This document shows positions 60,503 to 64,000 of a stretch of DNA of 64,000 bases, piece by piece. The stretch is from Cardiocondyla obscurior (lineage: Eukaryota > Arthropoda > Insecta > Hymenoptera > Formicidae). The notes beneath the pieces are model-generated. The model was not told the DNA's origin and ran no database searches. It saw only the letters and a list, made by a program, of their open reading frames with translations. The position numbers and the translations under genes were made by a program. Where the stretch lies: positions 5,997,001 through 6,061,000 of the forward strand of contig NC_091870.1 of assembly GCF_019399895.1 (NCBI RefSeq). Direction: 5' to 3'. Positions within the stretch are counted from its first letter, which is position 1; each line of letters opens with the position of its first letter.

Positions 60503-61454
60503 TGTTCCACCGTGTTTTCGCTGCCCTCGCTTGTTCTCGCTGGCGCCGTACGCGCGCGATTAAACGCTCATCCCGCACACGGCGCGGAAACAGCCACCAC
60601 ACACGGACGGTTTTCCTCCCGCGTGTAACGTCAGAACGAAGCCAGGGTTCGTGCGCGCCGCAGCCTACGGGTAGCCTCGCGGTCGCGAGACTCTCGCCAA
60701 CTTTTTATGGTCCTATCTCCTCTCCCTTCTCTCCTTTCCGGCGACGTCCCGCGTGCGAGGTATACTACTGAAAAATAAAACGTCTGACTTGGCATCGGTT
60801 CACTCCCATCATTACCTCGATTCGCCGGTGACGTCGATGACGACGCGGTGTCAATCGACTCCCATCGCTACCTCGATAACCTCCACCTCGATTCGCCGTC
60901 GGCGTTGGTGGCGCCGGAGCGGCGGATTTTCTTCCCCGGGATAGGCCTGCGAAGAACGAATCGGGTAAATAAAAAATTTCGTTAGTTCCGCTACTCTGGC
61001 GCCACCGTCACTTTCGGCGATCACTGATCGCCGATCAGTAGTACAAGTCAACGTGGACACGGTCGGACGGTCGGAGGTTTCAGTAGTGTTTTTTAACTAT
61101 AAATCAGGCGTACCTTAAAATTAGAAAAAATTATAAAAGATAGCTTTTGAAAAAATGTTTAATATCTCAAATGCAAAGCGTGAAATAGATATTTTTATTA
61201 TATATCTTAGGTTTGCGTTTTAAATGTGTTTATTTATTTATTTAATTTCTTACATAAGTTCTTGCACGGCGGCGCTACAAGTCTCGCGAGTTTTACGTTA
61301 TGGTTAGGTCAGGTGCTCGTCGCTCGTTCTTTTTCCCGTCGTTTATGCGAGTTACAACGTGATTGACACGAAAAACTTGAACTGCATACGTCTGCAAATT
61401 CCAATAAGCGATCTGGGACCTATATTATATTTGTATTCATCCTTAAATTCGTAC
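60503..61454. promoter_or_regulatory. Head-to-head promoter of Ras64B and Asterix
   Basis: This is CpG-rich DNA between the Ras64B start codon (60502, minus) and a probable non-coding first exon of Asterix ending at the donor after 61454 (gtac/GTAAGT). It contains a duplicated segment (about 60805-60840 and 60865-60905, sharing ctcccatc..tacctcgat) and overlapping palindromes at 61015-61039. No TATA box is evident. A DREF-type site TATCGATA lies just beyond, at 61581-61588. Confidence 0.5.
61015..61039. repeat. Overlapping palindromes in the Ras64B-Asterix promoter
   Basis: Arms cggcgatca and tgatcgccg pair around a single C (61015-61033). A second dyad, actgatcg/cgatcagt around one C, overlaps it (61023-61039). 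Together they give alternating GATC/TGATCG half-sites within 25 bp. Confidence 0.75.
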
Positions 61455-61741
61455 GTAAGTGCTTTGTTATTAGTCTAAAAATTAGTACTTTTAATTACAT
61501 CTGCGCTTAATTAATGCTGTGCATGACAAACAATTTATGAAATAATTTTTCTTGACGAGACAAAATCTATTTTATTTAAATATCGATAAGCACTTTGATA
61601 AATATTAAAAATAAATCAAGAAAAGAATACAAGAATTTGCTACGAAAAGTAATCATTTACTGTATTCGACTTATTTCTTTCGAATACAAGAAAAGCAAGG
61701 CTATTGTTTAGCGTTTAATATTTTCATTGAAGGTATTCGAG
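61455..61741 (+). other. Probable leader intron and 5' UTR of Asterix
   Basis: It runs from the donor after 61454 to an acceptor-like ttttcattgaag ending at 61732, nine bases before the ATG. The perfect DRE-type motif TATCGATA at 61581-61588 is typical of housekeeping promoters and may belong to the shared promoter. The exact splice junctions are inferred. Confidence 0.4.
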
Positions 61742-62074
61742 ATGAACAGCTCGACAGATCCAAGACGGCCCGACAAGGAAGTCCGTTACAAGCCAGCCAG
61801 CTCGAATAACCAGTCACACATACAGGATGACATGATTCCGGAATACATGAACGTTATAGGAATGATATTCAGTATGTGCGGCTTGATGATGAGACTGAAA
61901 TGGTGCTCCTGGGTAGCCCTCTACTGTTCCTGCATCTGCTTTGCTAATACAAGAGCGACCGAGGATGCCAAGCAGATTCTTAGCTGCTTCATGCTGTCAA
62001 TATCGGCAGTGGTGATGTCTTACTTGCAAAATCCACAGCCCATGGTACCACCATGGGCTAGCGTCATGCAATAG
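61742..62074 (+). CDS. WDR83OS: Protein Asterix (PAT-complex subunit, WDR83OS homologue)
   Basis: A single coding exon of 110 aa. The N-terminus (SSTDPRRPDKEVRYKP) is followed by IPEYMNVIGMIFSMCGLMMRLKWCSW, a membrane segment, and then a conserved C-terminal block that includes MLSISAVVMSYLQNPQP and ends near VPPW. This is the signature of the small ER membrane protein Asterix, which with CCDC47 forms the PAT complex that shields transmembrane helices with polar residues during insertion. The ATG at 61742 was chosen over an upstream non-ATG extension because it follows an acceptor-like AG and matches family length. The tail ASVMQ after VPPW is a small extension. AATAAA at 62338-62343 is the likely poly(A) signal. 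Confidence 0.93.
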   Translation: MNSSTDPRRPDKEVRYKPASSNNQSHIQDDMIPEYMNVIGMIFSMCGLMMRLKWCSWVALYCSCICFANTRATEDAKQILSCFMLSISAVVMSYLQNPQPMVPPWASVMQ

Positions 62075-62337
62075 GTTTCTTGTTTTATACAAATATATAC
62101 ACTCCGAATTTATATAATAATTTATTATCACTCGGCATGCGACATCGAGCTTACATTGATAACTTTTGGAATCGCTCTATGGTCACTCGATACGTGCAGA
62201 GATCATCAATTGCATATACATTATATACAGACGTGGCAATTAATTTTTGTCCCATCGTTTATTTCTTATAAATAACTTCTACGTTAAAATTAATTTTATA
62301 TTCTGTGCACTTTCTCTACGAGTACTATAAATATTAC

Positions 62338-62343
62338 AATAAA
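62338..62343 (+). terminator. Poly(A) signal of Asterix
   Basis: AATAAA 264 nt after the Asterix stop codon in AT-rich DNA; the nearest canonical hexamer downstream of the gene. Confidence 0.55.
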
Positions 62344-63447
62344 TGTTACATTTTCTAAGCATATATTATTATATTGACTAGAATTTAAATGCCATTTGGT
62401 ACTACTTTTTTTTAAATGTTTTTCTTTTTTTTACATAAATACAGCGACATCAAAACTCCAATTCTTAAGGATATTTCTCAAGAAAGGGAACATATTTGAC
62501 AGTCGCACTTTTTCTGGACTGTATGTAATCGCGATAACGTTTCGCGAAAATGTTTTTTTTTCTTTCGTTCGCTTTAAGTATTATCAAATTCGAGCGATTT
62601 GATTAAAGTGTTAATAAAAAAAGTATCGATAGTTATTACTGTGCCACATCGATTCGTATATTAAAGTATTAAAATCATATCAAAAAATCGAAACGGAACA
62701 TACGACATATTTTATTTGTATTCGACAAATCCACGTTTAGAAAAATGTAAAAATGAATAGAGTATTGCATTCTGAAGAAACTATATTGATGCAAAATAGG
62801 CCGTTACTGTGATGCGACGTGATATATATTATAACTTTCAGAAGTTTATTGTTGTAAAAATGCATTTCTCTCTGACACTAAACGAATGAGAATAACTTTT
62901 TTGATATGGAATTGTAAATATCTCTCTTAAACGATATATAATTTTATATTGCTTAATTACATCTATCTTTATCAATCAATTGTTAAAATAATTGCTCGAT
63001 TATTGTTCAACATCGTTCTTAGGAACATACAACAAGTTTCTTCTCGCTGATATTTTATTTCCAAGTAATTCCGTTTCAATAAGTTAATTTATTTATTACA
63101 GTGAGATCATCCGGCTGTAATACCTTCAAGAAATGCATTACTGATCGAAACGTTCAGATTTATCACTCGAGAAGGTTTAATAGATTAAGAGAAAGAGGAA
63201 ATTAGTATATAAGAATTTGGCACGTGTATCCAAACGTCTACTTCTGCCTAATGTTCTGATAATTACCCGCTTCATGGTCCTCAATTTGTTTTATTTTGCT
63301 AAATCCTCTGGCAATAAATACTTCTAGGCGAAGTTGAGGAGAATCAAATCGTACGAGAGCGATATATATCATTATTTCGTTATCTCTGCTACGACTGTTT
63401 ATCGAAGAGCGATTGCTTCGCGGCCTACGTCCACCTAGAATTTATGA
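62344..63447. other. AT-rich DNA between convergent gene ends
   Basis: No coding exon. It separates the 3' end of Asterix (plus) from the 3' end of the minus-strand gene at 63448. TTTATT (minus-strand AATAAA) at 62711-62716 and 63054-63059 could end that gene. A DREF-like TATCGATA lies at 62624-62631. Confidence 0.45.
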
Positions 63448-63970
63448 CTAGACGCTGCTTTCTCCCCGTCCCACCAATGTGATGGGGTAAACGTATTTCT
63501 TTCGCTTCGCGTTGAAAAACGGTGAATTGTGCTGGCCAGAAGTCGGCGTGGGCGACAAGCCTCGAAGAAGCGGTAGCGATGCGTCACCCACGCCTGTAGC
63601 ATCGATGCCTTTCTTCCATTCGGCACCTAAATCCGTAGCCGGTGCCATGAGCCCTTTGCACTCTGGCGAACTGCGTACGCTAAGAAAGACGTCGTTGCTG
63701 CTGTCACGCTGGCCGCAGGAACCCTGAAGACCACCAGGAATTACGTATGATATAATTGCAGACGGCGGAAAATACTTTTTATCAAAGGACAAATTGAAAA
63801 CTACTTTCGCTTCGTAGAAATCCAGGCTGGAGCCGTTTTCCTCCTCGTTGAACTCCACCTGGACGCGATGCGAGGTGTGGGAGACCCTCGAGGAGTGCGA
63901 GGACGTGTGGGTCGACGAGTTCTCCGACAGATCGTCCCTGCAGCACGCTGCCGTGCACGTCCGTTGTTCC
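63448..63970 (-). CDS. Unidentified gene, last coding exon (partial)
   Basis: A minus-strand acceptor (tttctttcag) opens an exon at 63970. One frame then stays open for about 173 codons to the stop at 63448. It starts with a Cys-rich patch (RTCTAACCRDDL), then a Ser/Thr/His-rich stretch (ENSSTHTSSHSSRVSHTSHR), then an acidic segment and a mixed region ending GRGESSV. There is no domain I recognise. The paired cysteines followed by a polar Ser/Thr-rich tail would fit the cytoplasmic end of a membrane protein, but that is a guess. The rest of the gene lies beyond the right edge. An earlier donor inside this frame cannot be excluded, so the distal half is less certain. Confidence 0.45.
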
Positions 63971-64000
63971 CTGAAAGAAATACAAACTGTTGCGAGACGG

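Overview
The window is a piece of an insect nuclear genome, most likely from a hymenopteran and probably an ant. This rests on four things: spliced genes with short introns and GT/AG borders, insect-type family members (three-BIR IAP2, Ras64B, a bedraggled-like SLC6 protein, Asterix), abundant poly(A)/poly(T) and dinucleotide tracts, and sharp alternation between AT-rich, CpG-poor DNA and CpG-rich DNA. The species placement is inference. There is no prokaryotic, viral or CRISPR content.

Layout, left to right. (1) 1402-4110, minus: an eight-exon IAP2/Diap2 gene encoding 585 residues (BIR-BIR-BIR-UBA-RING). Head-to-head with it, across about 0.8 kb of shared promoter DNA, is (2) 4936-7135, plus: an eight-exon mitochondrial acetyl-CoA acetyltransferase of 413 residues. 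A foldback MITE-like element lies in one of its introns. (3) 7582-7870, plus: a glutaredoxin-like exon with no methionine codon of its own. It joins in frame to a cryptic splice donor that overlaps the thiolase stop codon. (4) 8.5-10.7 kb: a CpG-rich block with GA/CT repeats and several good splice donors, the probable promoter and leader region of the next gene. (5) 17096-54269, plus: a very large gene (1589 residues, 12 coding exons, one intron of 23.2 kb) for a bedraggled-like SLC6-family membrane protein. It has a disordered N-terminus of about 690 residues, a degenerate transporter core and a C-terminal tail with three PPxY motifs. (6) 50615-52024, plus: an intronless RING-less TRAF/MATH adaptor gene nested inside a bdg intron. 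(7) 55.8-56.5 kb: a structured, partly duplicated CCAAT-containing locus with a possible spliced non-coding RNA. (8) 58874-60502, minus: a four-exon Ras64B/R-Ras-like small GTPase of 200 residues. Head-to-head with it is (9) 61742-62074, plus: Asterix (PAT-complex subunit), 110 residues. (10) 63448-63970, minus: the last coding exon of an unidentified gene that continues beyond the window.

The gene models for 1, 2, 5, 8 and 9 were built by checking intron phase at every junction, and each sums to a whole number of codons. Functionally this is a mixed neighbourhood, not a pathway cluster. The most notable observations are the potential thiolase-glutaredoxin fusion, the TRAF gene nested in a degenerate transporter, the loss of Na+-site residues in that transporter, and several perfect hairpins in non-coding DNA.
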